A DNA stretch of 64,000 nt from Kordiimonas aquimaris (GCF_025574485.1 NZ_JAOBPO010000001.1:1061501-1125500), one strand, 5' to 3'; counted from the stretch's first letter, positions 40,426 through 49,568 are shown. The notes: a model not told the origin generated them from the letters alone. A program made the numbers and translations.

Positions 40426-40692
40426 TTAAGCAGACAAGATTGTTGTTTCAACTTGAGCTGCTTGCACGGTTACTATCTGCCTGATTTTATTGAGCAAAGC
40501 ATCTGCATTTTGATCTTCGACATCGCAGCAAAGCAGGCTTATCCATTGCATGCCATCTTCGGTTTTTTTGGCTGACATTGTGTCATAAAAAATACCGCGG
40601 ATAATGAATAGCTCTAATACTCTCGCGAGAGTACTCGCCTCAGATTTGGCCTGAATAGAAAAAAGTGTGCGTGATTTACCTAGCATAACCAT
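40426..40692 (-). CDS. small ACT-domain protein resembling acetolactate synthase regulatory subunit
   Basis: An 88-residue protein with a perfect AAGGAGG five bases before its ATG, so it is very likely translated. The sequence fits one ACT fold: LFSIQAKSEASTLARVLELF for the first strand and helix, RGIFYDTMSAKK, then WISLLCCDVEDQ and a second helix ALLNKIRQIVTV. This resembles the small IlvM/IlvN type of acetolactate synthase subunit, but no catalytic subunit gene is nearby. It is divergent from an Lrp-family regulator gene 130 bases away. It may bind an amino acid and regulate a distant enzyme; function is unproven. Confidence 0.7.
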   Translation of the reverse strand: MVMLGKSRTLFSIQAKSEASTLARVLELFIIRGIFYDTMSAKKTEDGMQWISLLCCDVEDQNADALLNKIRQIVTVQAAQVETTILSA

Positions 40693-40821
40693 AATGGCCT
40701 CCTTTAGCGATGAAGCAGGAGGTTATGTTGATTTGAGAGGAAAAGGTGCCCTAATGTTGACTATATAAGCTCAAGTATGGGAATATATTCTATATTTTAT
40801 ATTAAAGCGGGATAATTTCTC

Positions 40822-41289
40822 ATGCTAGATGAGCTTGATATACAGATATTACGTTTCATGCAAAAAGATGCGCGCATTTCGATGGCGGACCTGGCTGATA
40901 AGGTAAACTCTAGCAGGTCGGTTGTATGGCGACGCATCCAGCGACTGGAAGAAGACGGTGTTATAAAAAAGCAAACTGTCTTAATTGATGAAACCAAGGT
41001 GGGACTTGATGTCATGGTTTTTGCTCATGTGAAGATGCAGGCGCAAAACAGGGATAGTTTACCAGGATTTATTACGAAAGTTCAAAACTTTCCCGAAGTT
41101 ATGGAATGCCACACCTTGATGGGCGATATAGATTTCTTGTTAAAGGTACTGGTCAAAAACGTGAAGGCGTATGAGGACTTTTTTTGGAATCGGTTATCCC
41201 AAATTGAAGGCATTAGAGAGATTAATTCTTCCATTGCATTAACCGCAGTAAAATCCACAACAGAACTGACAGTGCCGTCATCGCGTTAG
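40822..41289 (+). CDS. Lrp/AsnC-family transcriptional regulator
   Basis: A 155-residue DNA-binding regulator. The N-terminal winged helix begins LDELDIQILRFMQKDARISM with recognition region VNSSRSVVWRRIQRLEEDGVI, followed by the RAM (ligand-binding) domain with VMECHTLMGDIDFLLKVLV. It lies between the divergent ACT-protein gene and the ABC permease gene, either of which it could control. The effector amino acid cannot be predicted. Confidence 0.92.
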   Translation: MLDELDIQILRFMQKDARISMADLADKVNSSRSVVWRRIQRLEEDGVIKKQTVLIDETKVGLDVMVFAHVKMQAQNRDSLPGFITKVQNFPEVMECHTLMGDIDFLLKVLVKNVKAYEDFFWNRLSQIEGIREINSSIALTAVKSTTELTVPSSR

Positions 41290-41379
41290 TTATCCATTGA
41301 CTAAAGTATAGTAATTTATTGCTGGACATGTTTGAACTGAGTTATGTCATGCTTGAGCTAATTGCACGGCAGCTAACTT

Positions 41380-42423
41380 GTGCGCTTTATGCGTAAATTG
41401 AAAGCCCTAAGACAGATGGTTAATCATCAAGTCATATCTTACAAGGCGTTAAACATTGTACTCGCGTTCGGTATTATAGTTGTTGGCTTCACGGCCAGCA
41501 TGTTTGGTCAGGTTTCACTTACATTCTCGCAAGTAATTGGCGGTTTGTTCGGGCAGGAAACCACAGCCATCAATATTATTGTGCAAGAATTGCGATTACC
41601 TCGCATATTACTGGGCGGTATTTGTGGCGCCGTGCTGGGATATGCAGGTGCGTTGCTGCAAGGTTTACTGCGTAATCCACTTGCAGACCCGGGTGTGATT
41701 GGTGTTTCTGCCTCGGCAAGTTTGGGGGCGGTGGTGGCTATTTACTTTGGACTTAGCGTTTATTCGCCTTTTGCTGTTCCTATTGCAGCGATTATGTTTG
41801 CGTTATTGGCAACCGTAGTTTTGGCTGTAATTGCATCGCGGGATACAAGTATTTTGACATTGATATTAGCCGGTGTTGGTATTTCCAGCATAGCAGCTGC
41901 CGGTATTTCTCTTGTGATGAACTTTGCGCCGCAACCAATGACATTGCAGGAAATGATCTTGTGGATGATGGGGTCACTTGAAAATCGAGGATTTAATGAC
42001 CTTTATCTATCGTTACCATTTGTGCTTGTAGGTTTAGTGTTGGTTTTAGGAGTTGGAAATAGCCTAAATGCCTTGGGTTTAGGTGAGGAAACTGCACAGA
42101 GTCTGGGCGTAAATCTGAAACGTTTACGCTTGCGTATTGTCGGTGGCGTTGCTTTTTCGGTTGGTGCAATGGTTGCTGTTGCGGGTGCAATTGGTTTTGT
42201 TGGCCTTGTGGTGCCGCATTTTGCCAGAACCATGGTTGGTCATGAACCCAAGCGCGTATTAGTGCCGAGCGGATTAATGGGCGCTATATTAATCATGATT
42301 GCTGATATACTCACGCGCCTTCCGTTTGGGCAGGGTCAGTTGAGACTAGGTGTCGTAATGGGCATTATTGGTGCCCCGATGTTCTTGTATGTTGTGCTTA
42401 AAACCCGGTCGGAAATGCGATGA
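41380..42423 (+). CDS. FecCD-family ABC transporter permease
   Basis: Membrane permease of the iron-siderophore, heme and vitamin B12 importer class. About nine to ten membrane helices; the family motifs RLPRILLGGICGAVLGYAGAL (cited in part), QGLLRNPLADPGVIGVS and VGFVGLVVPHFAR-like IGFVGLVVPHFART are present. The frame starts with GTG at 41380; the ATG at 41389 (MRKLKALRQM) is an equally good start. The stop overlaps the ATPase start as ATGA. No periplasmic binding protein is encoded next to it, and I saw no cobalamin riboswitch in the short leader. Confidence 0.9.
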   Translation: MRFMRKLKALRQMVNHQVISYKALNIVLAFGIIVVGFTASMFGQVSLTFSQVIGGLFGQETTAINIIVQELRLPRILLGGICGAVLGYAGALLQGLLRNPLADPGVIGVSASASLGAVVAIYFGLSVYSPFAVPIAAIMFALLATVVLAVIASRDTSILTLILAGVGISSIAAAGISLVMNFAPQPMTLQEMILWMMGSLENRGFNDLYLSLPFVLVGLVLVLGVGNSLNALGLGEETAQSLGVNLKRLRLRIVGGVAFSVGAMVAVAGAIGFVGLVVPHFARTMVGHEPKRVLVPSGLMGAILIMIADILTRLPFGQGQLRLGVVMGIIGAPMFLYVVLKTRSEMR

Positions 42424-43220
42424 ATATTACCGCAAAAAACACACCGGCTTTGTCGGTGTCAGGCCTTAGTCTTTCAATTGATCAAAAGCAAATCCTTGAT
42501 GATGTCTCAGTGACTATCAAACCTGGTGAGTGTGTTGGCCTGATAGGCCCGAATGGTGCTGGTAAAACGACATTGTTGCGCGCGTTACTCGGGCTTGTAT
42601 TACCTGATTCTGGTGATGTGATTGTTAACGGTCAATGTCTTGCTGCGATGACAATTAAAGAGCGGTCGCGCTACTTTGGATATTTGGCGCAAGGAGCGCT
42701 TGCACATTGGCCAATGACTGTTCGCAGTATTGTTGAACTGGGTCGGATGCCACACAGGCACCCTTGGCGTGATTTATCGCCTCAGGACAAAACAATTGTC
42801 GACACAGCAATGGAGCGAACCGGTATATCTGAATTTGCCAGTCGTTTGGTGACCAGCCTTTCTGGCGGGGAGCGCGCACGAGTGATGCTCGCGCGGGCAA
42901 TTTCAGTTGGCGCGCCCTTCCTGTTGGCCGATGAACCCGCCGCTTCGCTTGACCCTCATTATCAACTTCAGATGACTTCATTGCTAAAGCAACAAGTAAG
43001 CGACCACTGTGGTGTGGTGGTTGTGATGCATGACTTAAACTTAGCGCAGCAATTTTGTGACCGCCTGATTGTTATTGATGCTGGCAGGATTGTTGCGGAC
43101 GGAAAACCGGACGATGTTTTAAGTGACGGCTTGTTACAAAGCGTATTTCGTGTTGGTTCTGTGCGTTGGTCTGAAGGGGGCACAAGCTATGTTGTGCCCA
43201 CCTTGAGCAATGCTGGCTAG
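42420..43220 (+). CDS. ABC transporter ATP-binding protein (FecE/BtuD type)
   Basis: ATPase partner of the permease just upstream, with which it overlaps by four bases. Walker A GPNGAGKT is at residues 43-50, the Q-loop in FGYLAQ, the signature LSGGERA at 147-153, Walker B in PFLLADEP and the switch histidine in VVVMHDLN. It has 266 residues. Similarity to both iron-chelate and B12 ATPases leaves the substrate open. Confidence 0.92.
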   Translation: MNITAKNTPALSVSGLSLSIDQKQILDDVSVTIKPGECVGLIGPNGAGKTTLLRALLGLVLPDSGDVIVNGQCLAAMTIKERSRYFGYLAQGALAHWPMTVRSIVELGRMPHRHPWRDLSPQDKTIVDTAMERTGISEFASRLVTSLSGGERARVMLARAISVGAPFLLADEPAASLDPHYQLQMTSLLKQQVSDHCGVVVVMHDLNLAQQFCDRLIVIDAGRIVADGKPDDVLSDGLLQSVFRVGSVRWSEGGTSYVVPTLSNAG

Positions 43221-43230
43221 CTTTCTGAAT

Positions 43231-44313
43231 TTAAAAGCCGAGAATGTAACCCTCACGCGGCTTTGCTGTTCCTTCTAGTGTGTTTTTGTATACATCAGTG
43301 ATAGCATTTTCACCGTTTTGTTCAATTACATCAACCCAATCAACGGCCTTACCAGCAAATGATATCCATGCTTCGCCCACACGTGCCTGAAAGCCCTCTG
43401 AACCTAGCTCTGATGAGCGTTTTTGCGCCTGAGCGGGGGCAAAAAACAATATGGGTTTAGCACCGGGTAATTCCGAGGTGTTACCCATTTTATCCCAGTG
43501 TGAAGCACCAACAGAGCAGCTGTATTTTAGGTTGTCAGTGAAATGATTATGTACGGTTGCTCTTACGTCTGCGTTACCGGCCATATCGACAAATACAGTT
43601 GGTATGTCAGCGTTTAGTGTGGTTATTTGGTCGTATCCTACAACAACGTCGTACAGGTCCATGCTTTCGACAAAAGCTGCATTGCTTGGGGAGGTTAAGC
43701 CAACAACAGTAATATTTTCTCGTTTTGCCAGCTGGAAGGCCAAACCATATGCGGTTTTGGAAGATGCGCTGGATAATACGACTTGAATACTGTCAAAGAA
43801 ACCATTGTCCTCTAGAAAATCATCAATAAGGAACGATGTGGTAAAAAGTGGCCTGAATAACATCTGAACTTCTTCAGTATCGGCTGTATAGCCGGGGTCG
43901 ACATCGGTCCGTGTATAATAATTGTAAATAGGGCTAAGTTCTGCTCGGTGTGCTTTGCTATCGAAGAATCCTGCAGGAGATACCTTTGCCGGAGAAATAA
44001 TAAGGTGGCTCGACATAGGGTAATAGCCGTACAATTTTTCGCCTACCTTAATGCCTTCAATTGTACTTTCAGCAACTGTTGCAAATCCCCATACAGGAAC
44101 ACTGCCCATGCCTTCTTTGGCAGGGAAGAAGTTCCAATATTTCATTGCGTCACCAAAGGCGGCGTATGTGATGTTGTTTGCTGTGAACGCAAATCGTTCA
44201 ATAGCGAGGCGAACTTCACCGGGTTTCAATTCTGTCGATGTCGCAGAACAAGCTTCATTGAAATGTGTTTTGCTGATATCGGATCGGTCAACAAGTAATT
44301 CGGCTGAAGTCAT
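43231..44313 (-). CDS. DUF2855 family protein (MDR-like fold)
   Basis: A 360-residue protein that I recognise as the DUF2855 group, distantly like medium-chain dehydrogenases. FTANNITYAAFGDAMKYWNFFP near residue 50 and GYYPMSSHLIISPAKVS are typical, and VVLSSASSKTAYGLAFQL plus VVGLTSPSNAAFVES stand where the nucleotide-binding strand and loop would be. The canonical GxGxxG and zinc ligands are missing. Its function is unknown. It is convergent with the ABC ATPase gene and divergent from the MscS gene. Confidence 0.8.
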   Translation of the reverse strand: MTSAELLVDRSDISKTHFNEACSATSTELKPGEVRLAIERFAFTANNITYAAFGDAMKYWNFFPAKEGMGSVPVWGFATVAESTIEGIKVGEKLYGYYPMSSHLIISPAKVSPAGFFDSKAHRAELSPIYNYYTRTDVDPGYTADTEEVQMLFRPLFTTSFLIDDFLEDNGFFDSIQVVLSSASSKTAYGLAFQLAKRENITVVGLTSPSNAAFVESMDLYDVVVGYDQITTLNADIPTVFVDMAGNADVRATVHNHFTDNLKYSCSVGASHWDKMGNTSELPGAKPILFFAPAQAQKRSSELGSEGFQARVGEAWISFAGKAVDWVDVIEQNGENAITDVYKNTLEGTAKPREGYILGF

Positions 44314-44487
44314 TATGTGTCCCCTATGGTTGATTTACCTAGAATGTAGGGCGCACATGATTGAAATCAAAGAGCACAATAAACAAACATTTTTTGATGT
44401 TTAACGGACATAAGCATTGTCTTTGGGACACATTTTGGCTTATCCAATAGAAAGCCGGGGCCGAGGTATAATATTAAGGGTTATAAA

Positions 44488-45315
44488 ATGGATTTCTTAA
44501 ACGACGATTCAATTAACTGGGATGAGTTGGTCTCTCAGGGAATTGACGCAGGTTTGGTTTTGCTCAGCGCTTTCATCGTACTCATTATTGGCCTGTGGCT
44601 TGCAGGGTTTGTGGAGCGCCGCCTAACGGCACTGTTTGCCAAAAGTAACAAGGTCGATGCGACAGTTTCTTCGTTCCTGTCTAACGTTGGTAAGTATGTT
44701 GTCATTATCTTTACCGGCATTGCTCTTCTTGATCAGTTTGGTGTTGAAACAACAAGTCTTGTTGCCATTCTTGGTGCTGCTGGTCTTGCTATTGGTCTTG
44801 CACTTCAGGGCACAATGTCAAATCTGGCTGCCGGGGTAATGTTGTTGATCTTCCGTCCGTTCAAGGTTGGTAACTTTGTAGAGGTTGCAGGTGAAGCAGG
44901 TGTTGTTCACTCAATTTCCTTGTTCACCACCATGCTTGATACCGGGGATAACGTGCGCGTTATTATTCCAAATAATTCAGTTTGGGGTAGCTCGATTAAC
45001 AATTACAGCTTCCATGATACGCGTCGTATTCAGCTGGTCTTCGGCATTGGATACGATGATAATATTGATGATGCGATGCAGGTTATTAAAGATGTTTTAG
45101 CGGCTGATGAGCGCTGTCTTAAGAATCCAGCCTCAGTTGTTGCTGTAACGGAACTTGGCGATAGTTCTGTGAACATCATGGTTCGAGTTTGGTGTGCATC
45201 AGGTGATTACTGGCAGCTTAGCTGGGATTTGCTGAAGACAACCAAAGAAGCGTTTGACGCTAAGGGCATTAGTATTCCTTACCCATGCCGGTCTGTTTAC
45301 AACATGACAGCATAA
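44488..45315 (+). CDS. mscS: small-conductance mechanosensitive channel (MscS family)
   Basis: A 275-residue inner-membrane channel that opens under membrane tension and releases solutes on osmotic downshock. Three N-terminal membrane helices end in the pore helix AAGLAIGLALQGTMSNLAAG, with the characteristic Gly/Ala packing, followed by the beta domain FRPFKVGNFVEVAGEAG and IIPNNSVWGSSINNYS. AAGGG precedes the ATG. It stands alone and is followed by a terminator. Confidence 0.92.
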   Translation: MDFLNDDSINWDELVSQGIDAGLVLLSAFIVLIIGLWLAGFVERRLTALFAKSNKVDATVSSFLSNVGKYVVIIFTGIALLDQFGVETTSLVAILGAAGLAIGLALQGTMSNLAAGVMLLIFRPFKVGNFVEVAGEAGVVHSISLFTTMLDTGDNVRVIIPNNSVWGSSINNYSFHDTRRIQLVFGIGYDDNIDDAMQVIKDVLAADERCLKNPASVVAVTELGDSSVNIMVRVWCASGDYWQLSWDLLKTTKEAFDAKGISIPYPCRSVYNMTA

Positions 45316-45395
45316 GGGGTTATGCCGTTTATAGATTGTAAGCCTGGTCTGAATTTTAGTTAAAAACACTAAGATATGATCGATCTCAATATTGA

Positions 45396-45433
45396 CACCG
45401 CGCGTGGTTCTTATACCGTGCGCGGTGATTTTT
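45396..45433 (+). terminator. hairpin terminator after the MscS gene
   Basis: CACCGCGC and GCGCGGTG form the base of a 13-base stem (two wobble pairs further in) around the loop TCTTAT, followed by ATTTTTG. It lies 80 bases after the MscS stop. Confidence 0.7.
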
Positions 45434-45535
45434 GTTGTAGCTAGGTTATTCTTGTGTTTGGCCCATATATAGCAGCAACATGAGCAAGCATTGCCTTTTG
45501 GCGACATTATGGAAAATAAAAAGGGGGGATCGATT

Positions 45536-47620
45536 ATGAAACTTATACTCAGATCGTCTGTAGCGGTTGTTGCTTTGTTGGCAGCAGCATGTTCAGAAAA
45601 CCAACAAGCAGATACAGCAAATACAACAGAGGCTGTTGTTGAAGCAGCGCAAGCACCTGAATTGGGAACATGGGGTGTAGATCGAACTTCAGCGAAAGCA
45701 TCAGTCAAGCCGGGAGATGATTTCTTCGTGGCGGCTAACGGTGCTTGGCTTGATACATATGAAATTCCAGCTGACCGTACTGGTTACGGCGCTTTTAATG
45801 TTTTGGCGGATCGTTCGCGCGACCGGACCAAAACTGTTATTGATGAGCTTGCTGAAGGTACATACGATCAAGGTACCGTTGAGCAGAAGATCAGTGACTA
45901 CTATAAAAATTATATGAATGTAGAAGCGATTAATGCACTTGGCATTGAACCATTGCAGCCAACACTTGACGCAATTGCATCTATCGGATCAATGGACGAT
46001 CTGATCAAGGCATTTGGTCGTGAAGGTATCGATAATACGATTTCGCCAATCAGCTCTAATATCGGTATTAACCGCGGTAACCCGGACGAATATATCCTTA
46101 ATATGGGTATTGGTGGTATCGGCTTGCCTGACCGCGATTACTATCTTGAAGATACTGAGCGTTTCCAGCAAACGCGCGCAGCTTACAAAGCGCACATTGC
46201 CGAAATGCTTGGTTTTGCTGGTGTCGAAGATGCTGACGCTAAGGCCGATGCAATTATTGCGCTGGAAACGAAGATAGCTGAGAAGCAATGGCCGCGTGCG
46301 GATCGTCGTAACCGCGATAAAACTTTCAACCCCATGAGTTATGCTGATTTTAAAACAGAATATGCTGATTTTGATTGGGATGCATTTTTGTCTGCTGCCG
46401 GCATTGAAGGCTTGCAAAACTTGAACGTTTCGCATCCGGAACCACTTGCTGCGGCAATGGAACTGATTAAGTCCATATCTATGGACGATTGGAAAGCGTA
46501 CCTTACGTATCATGTCATCAGTAATCATGCAGGACTATTGTCTGAAGAGATTGATACCGCAAACTTCAATTTCTACGGTAAGGCGCTGCGTGGTCAGCAG
46601 GAGCAACAAGATCGCTGGAAACGTGGTGTTCAGCGTGTTGGTGCAAGAGCTGCACTCGGTGAAGCTATCGGTCAGGTATATGTAGAGCGTTACTTCCCTG
46701 CTGAAGCTAAAACGCAAATGAACGAGTTGGTTGCAAACCTGCGCACAGCCATGGGCGAGCGTATTGACGGTCTCGACTGGATGGGTGAGGACACCAAGAA
46801 AGAAGCTCATGCGAAGTTGGCATCCTTCAATCCGAAAATTGCGTATCCGGATAACTGGCGTGACCTTTCAGGTATTGAAATTGTTGCCGGTGACTTGTTT
46901 GCCAACGCAAAATCAATTGGTGCCTTTAACTATGCGGATCAGATTGCACGACTTAGCCGTCCAACTGATAAAACTGAATGGTTCATGACACCGCAAACAG
47001 TTAATGCTTATTATAATCCTCAGTTTAACGAGATTGTTTTCCCTGCAGCCATCCTTCAGCCACCATTCTTTGACCCAGCAGCAGATCCTGCCGTGAACTA
47101 TGGTGGTATCGGTGCTGTTATTGGTCATGAGATGGGTCACGGTTTTGATGATCAGGGTTCCAAGTCGGATTACCGCGGTATCCAGCGCAACTGGTGGACA
47201 GATGAAGACCGTGCAAACTTTGACGTAAAGACAGCTGCACTGGCTGCGCAGTACGACAAGTTTTCACCTGTTGAAGGCCATTTTGTTGATGGTCGTTTCA
47301 CGCTTGGTGAAAATATCGGTGACCTTGGCGGCCTTTCAATGGCGTACCATGCATACAAGCTGTCACTTGGTGGTAAAGAGGCGCCAGTGATTGATGGTTT
47401 AACCGGCGATCAGCGTTTCTTCCTGTCTTGGGCACAGGTATGGAAGCGTAAAACACGCGAGCAAACTGCAATTAACCTTCTGAAAGCTGACCCTCATTCG
47501 CCTGGTCAATTCCGTGTAAACGGCGTGGTGCGTAATATGGATGAATGGTATGCAGCATTTGATGTGAAGGAAGGCGATGCACTTTACCTTCCACCGGAAG
47601 AGCGTATTTCCATCTGGTAA
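45536..47620 (+). CDS. M13-family lipoprotein metallopeptidase (neprilysin/PepO type)
   Basis: Periplasmic lipoprotein peptidase cleaving small peptides. The ATG at 45536 follows AAGGGGGGA; the earlier in-frame ATG at 45491 is rejected because the signal begins at 45536. The lipobox LAAAC places the lipidated cysteine at about residue 19, and S-E-N after it does not give a strict inner-membrane signal. The zinc motif His531-Glu-Met-Gly-His535 lies in VIGHEMGHGFDDQG, with the third ligand Glu592 in GENIGDLGGL and the NAYY motif before. It has 694 residues, full length for M13. Confidence 0.93.
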   Translation: MKLILRSSVAVVALLAAACSENQQADTANTTEAVVEAAQAPELGTWGVDRTSAKASVKPGDDFFVAANGAWLDTYEIPADRTGYGAFNVLADRSRDRTKTVIDELAEGTYDQGTVEQKISDYYKNYMNVEAINALGIEPLQPTLDAIASIGSMDDLIKAFGREGIDNTISPISSNIGINRGNPDEYILNMGIGGIGLPDRDYYLEDTERFQQTRAAYKAHIAEMLGFAGVEDADAKADAIIALETKIAEKQWPRADRRNRDKTFNPMSYADFKTEYADFDWDAFLSAAGIEGLQNLNVSHPEPLAAAMELIKSISMDDWKAYLTYHVISNHAGLLSEEIDTANFNFYGKALRGQQEQQDRWKRGVQRVGARAALGEAIGQVYVERYFPAEAKTQMNELVANLRTAMGERIDGLDWMGEDTKKEAHAKLASFNPKIAYPDNWRDLSGIEIVAGDLFANAKSIGAFNYADQIARLSRPTDKTEWFMTPQTVNAYYNPQFNEIVFPAAILQPPFFDPAADPAVNYGGIGAVIGHEMGHGFDDQGSKSDYRGIQRNWWTDEDRANFDVKTAALAAQYDKFSPVEGHFVDGRFTLGENIGDLGGLSMAYHAYKLSLGGKEAPVIDGLTGDQRFFLSWAQVWKRKTREQTAINLLKADPHSPGQFRVNGVVRNMDEWYAAFDVKEGDALYLPPEERISIW

Positions 47621-47640
47621 GATAAAGAACTTATTCAATT

Positions 47641-47668
47641 AAGGGTCGGTTTTTCCGGCCCTTTTTTT
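47641..47668 (+). terminator. intrinsic terminator after the M13 peptidase gene
   Basis: AGGGTCGG and CCGGCCCT pair with one wobble around a 4-base T loop and are followed by seven T residues. The rest of the gap to 47875 has no recognisable gene. Confidence 0.8.
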
Positions 47669-47875
47669 ACGTTCATTTTTCGGGCGTGTTTTATACCCAC
47701 CGTGACCTCAATATCCTGTGATCATATCCAACTGGCTTCAGCGTAAAAACTCAATAATTGGGGTTTAAAATGACAATACGTTGAAAGCACCGCGAGGCTA
47801 TAGACACTAGCCTGATCAAAAACTAAGCCTGATCCTCAGTTAGCACGACCTTTGTTATAGTAAGGAGTTTGGGGG

Positions 47876-48577
47876 ATGAACCAAGTGGATGATATTTTAG
47901 ATCTTAGTCATGATCTTCTACACAAGATGAAACATATATTGGTTGCTCTTGAAGAGATGGAGGCGGTGACAGGCGGCGGCGTTGAGCCTTTGAAAGATCG
48001 GATTGCTGTACCTGCTCAAGAAGGATTGGAGCACTGTAGCAAAGTATTGGAAAAATATACGCGCCGCGCCTGTAAATCAAACGATGGTTTAACAGAAATA
48101 TATGTTGCAGAGTTTCTACAAGAAATCACCGATAGCCTTAAGAATCACTATGGTGAGTCAGTACAGTTTTTCATTCATTGTACACCCGACCTTTCGGAGT
48201 GGGTGTGCGAAAAGCGGTTATACAGAGTGGTTTTTAATCTGGTCAAAAACGCGGCAGATGCGGCTATTGGTAACAAAGCTGATGGCTCGGTGTCTATTTT
48301 TGCACACCATCGCAGCAGTTCGTTGAAAATTGATATTCGAGACAATGGCGTTGGCCTTGACGAATATGTTGTACGTCAGTTTGCTGAACGCGCGGGTGAG
48401 GTGAAGATTGATATCGGCAATGAGCAGGGCGATGGTTTGCCAACTGTGTTTGCATTAGCTCATCAAATGGGCGGGCGACTTGCTTTAAAACACACTGGCC
48501 GAGAAGGTAGTGCTTTTCGTCTTTCTATTCCCAGCTTGATACCCCAAAAAAATGAAAATAGGATCATGGGCATTTAA
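47876..48577 (+). CDS. soluble histidine-kinase-like ATPase without sensor domain
   Basis: A 233-residue cytoplasmic protein with a short N-terminal helical part and a C-terminal HATPase_c domain. The N box is RVVFNLVKNAADAA, the G1 box DIRDNGVGLDE and the G2 region GDGLPTVFALAHQMGG, so ATP binding looks intact. The likely phospho-acceptor is His12 in LDLSHDLLHKMKHIL, which lacks the usual proline of HisKA H-boxes. No membrane helix, PAS domain or response regulator gene is nearby. AAGGAG precedes the ATG. It may be a phosphorelay or signalling ATPase; its partner is unknown. Confidence 0.7.
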   Translation: MNQVDDILDLSHDLLHKMKHILVALEEMEAVTGGGVEPLKDRIAVPAQEGLEHCSKVLEKYTRRACKSNDGLTEIYVAEFLQEITDSLKNHYGESVQFFIHCTPDLSEWVCEKRLYRVVFNLVKNAADAAIGNKADGSVSIFAHHRSSSLKIDIRDNGVGLDEYVVRQFAERAGEVKIDIGNEQGDGLPTVFALAHQMGGRLALKHTGREGSAFRLSIPSLIPQKNENRIMGI

Positions 48578-48585
48578 TGTGGAAT

Positions 48586-49458
48586 TTATGAAATCCCTAG
48601 TATCCACTTGCGAAAGGCGCTGACTTTATAGCTACCTTCAAGATGTTCAGCATATACAAGGTAATACGCTTCCTTGCTTTTAACAGGTTTCCCGAAATGA
48701 GCCTGCAGATTGCCTGCTTTAATATCGTCTGCGATATACATTTGCGGCAGAACAGCGGCTCCCAGGCCTGAGCGCACAGCTTCAATCATCATGGTGAAGT
48801 TTTCAAACTGTGTGCCTTGTTTGGGTTTTGTTTTGTGATTACCTCTGGCATCGAACCAATATTGCCATGCACTGGGCCGGGTGCGCATGTGTAAGTGGTC
48901 ATATTCATCGAGGTTTGCGTCCTGCATTCTTTCAATAAGGGCAGGGGCAGCTACTGCAACAACATGTTCTTCATGGATTTTGTGACTAACATAGCCTGTC
49001 CAGACGCCGTCACCATATTGCAGTGCAACATCGGTTTTGGCTTGGACGAAGTCATCATGGGTAAGACCTGTTGCGATATTGATTTGAATATCAGGGTTAT
49101 TGCTTGTGAAACTACCGAGTTTAGGGATTAGCCAACGGGAACCAAATGTTGGCAACAAGCCAACTGTCAAAACCTTGTCGTAAGCACTCCATGTCAGAAG
49201 TTTCAGTGTTTGTGTCTCAAGTTGATCTAAGATGGGCGTCAGTGCATTTGCGTATTCAATGGCGGCTTCTGTCGGAAGCAGGCGCTTTTGTTGCCGTTTG
49301 AAAAGCGGTTGTTGCACGAAGCTTTCCAGTGTTTTGATCTGCCTACTAACAGCGCTTTGTGTCAGGTTTAGGTTATGGGCAGCTTGTGTGACATGCCCGG
49401 TTTTCATGACAGCATCAAAGCATTCAAGTGCAGATAGATTGGGAAGCTTTCGTTTCAT
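48586..49458 (-). CDS. gcdR: LysR-family regulator, probable GcdR
   Basis: A 290-residue LysR-type regulator. The N-terminal helix-turn-helix is LPNLSALECFDAVMKTGHVT (start) to AAHNLNLTQSAVSRQIKTLE, followed by a periplasmic-binding-like effector domain. It is divergent from gcdH, and the same gcdR-gcdH-gcdG arrangement is known in pseudomonads, where the regulator responds to glutarate or glutaryl-CoA metabolism. A T-N11-A palindrome lies directly upstream of its start. Confidence 0.8.
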   Translation of the reverse strand: MKRKLPNLSALECFDAVMKTGHVTQAAHNLNLTQSAVSRQIKTLESFVQQPLFKRQQKRLLPTEAAIEYANALTPILDQLETQTLKLLTWSAYDKVLTVGLLPTFGSRWLIPKLGSFTSNNPDIQINIATGLTHDDFVQAKTDVALQYGDGVWTGYVSHKIHEEHVVAVAAPALIERMQDANLDEYDHLHMRTRPSAWQYWFDARGNHKTKPKQGTQFENFTMMIEAVRSGLGAAVLPQMYIADDIKAGNLQAHFGKPVKSKEAYYLVYAEHLEGSYKVSAFRKWILGIS

Positions 49459-49462
49459 ATTG

Positions 49463-49477
49463 ATTACTTTTTGTAAT
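49463..49477. promoter_or_regulatory. T-N11-A operator in the gcdR-gcdH intergenic region
   Basis: A perfect inverted repeat ATTAC-TTTTT-GTAAT, which contains the LysR-type T-N11-A pattern, is placed five bases upstream of the LysR start codon in the 110-base divergent gap. This position would let the regulator repress itself and act on gcdH. Confidence 0.5.
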
Positions 49478-49568
49478 GATAATATCGCAAAATGTCGCTT
49501 TTTATTGCCCTTAGAATCTTATATACATGCAAAAAATTAATGAAATCAATAATCTTGGTGGGTGTATT

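Noticed and set aside
41290-41379. Cobalamin riboswitch before the FecCD permease gene
   Set aside because: The leader is under 100 bases and lacks the B12-box sequence.
45491-45535. Upstream start (MPFGDIMENKKGGSI) for the M13 peptidase
   Set aside because: It would bury the lipoprotein signal peptide; the ATG at 45536 has a strong ribosome site and gives a proper lipobox.
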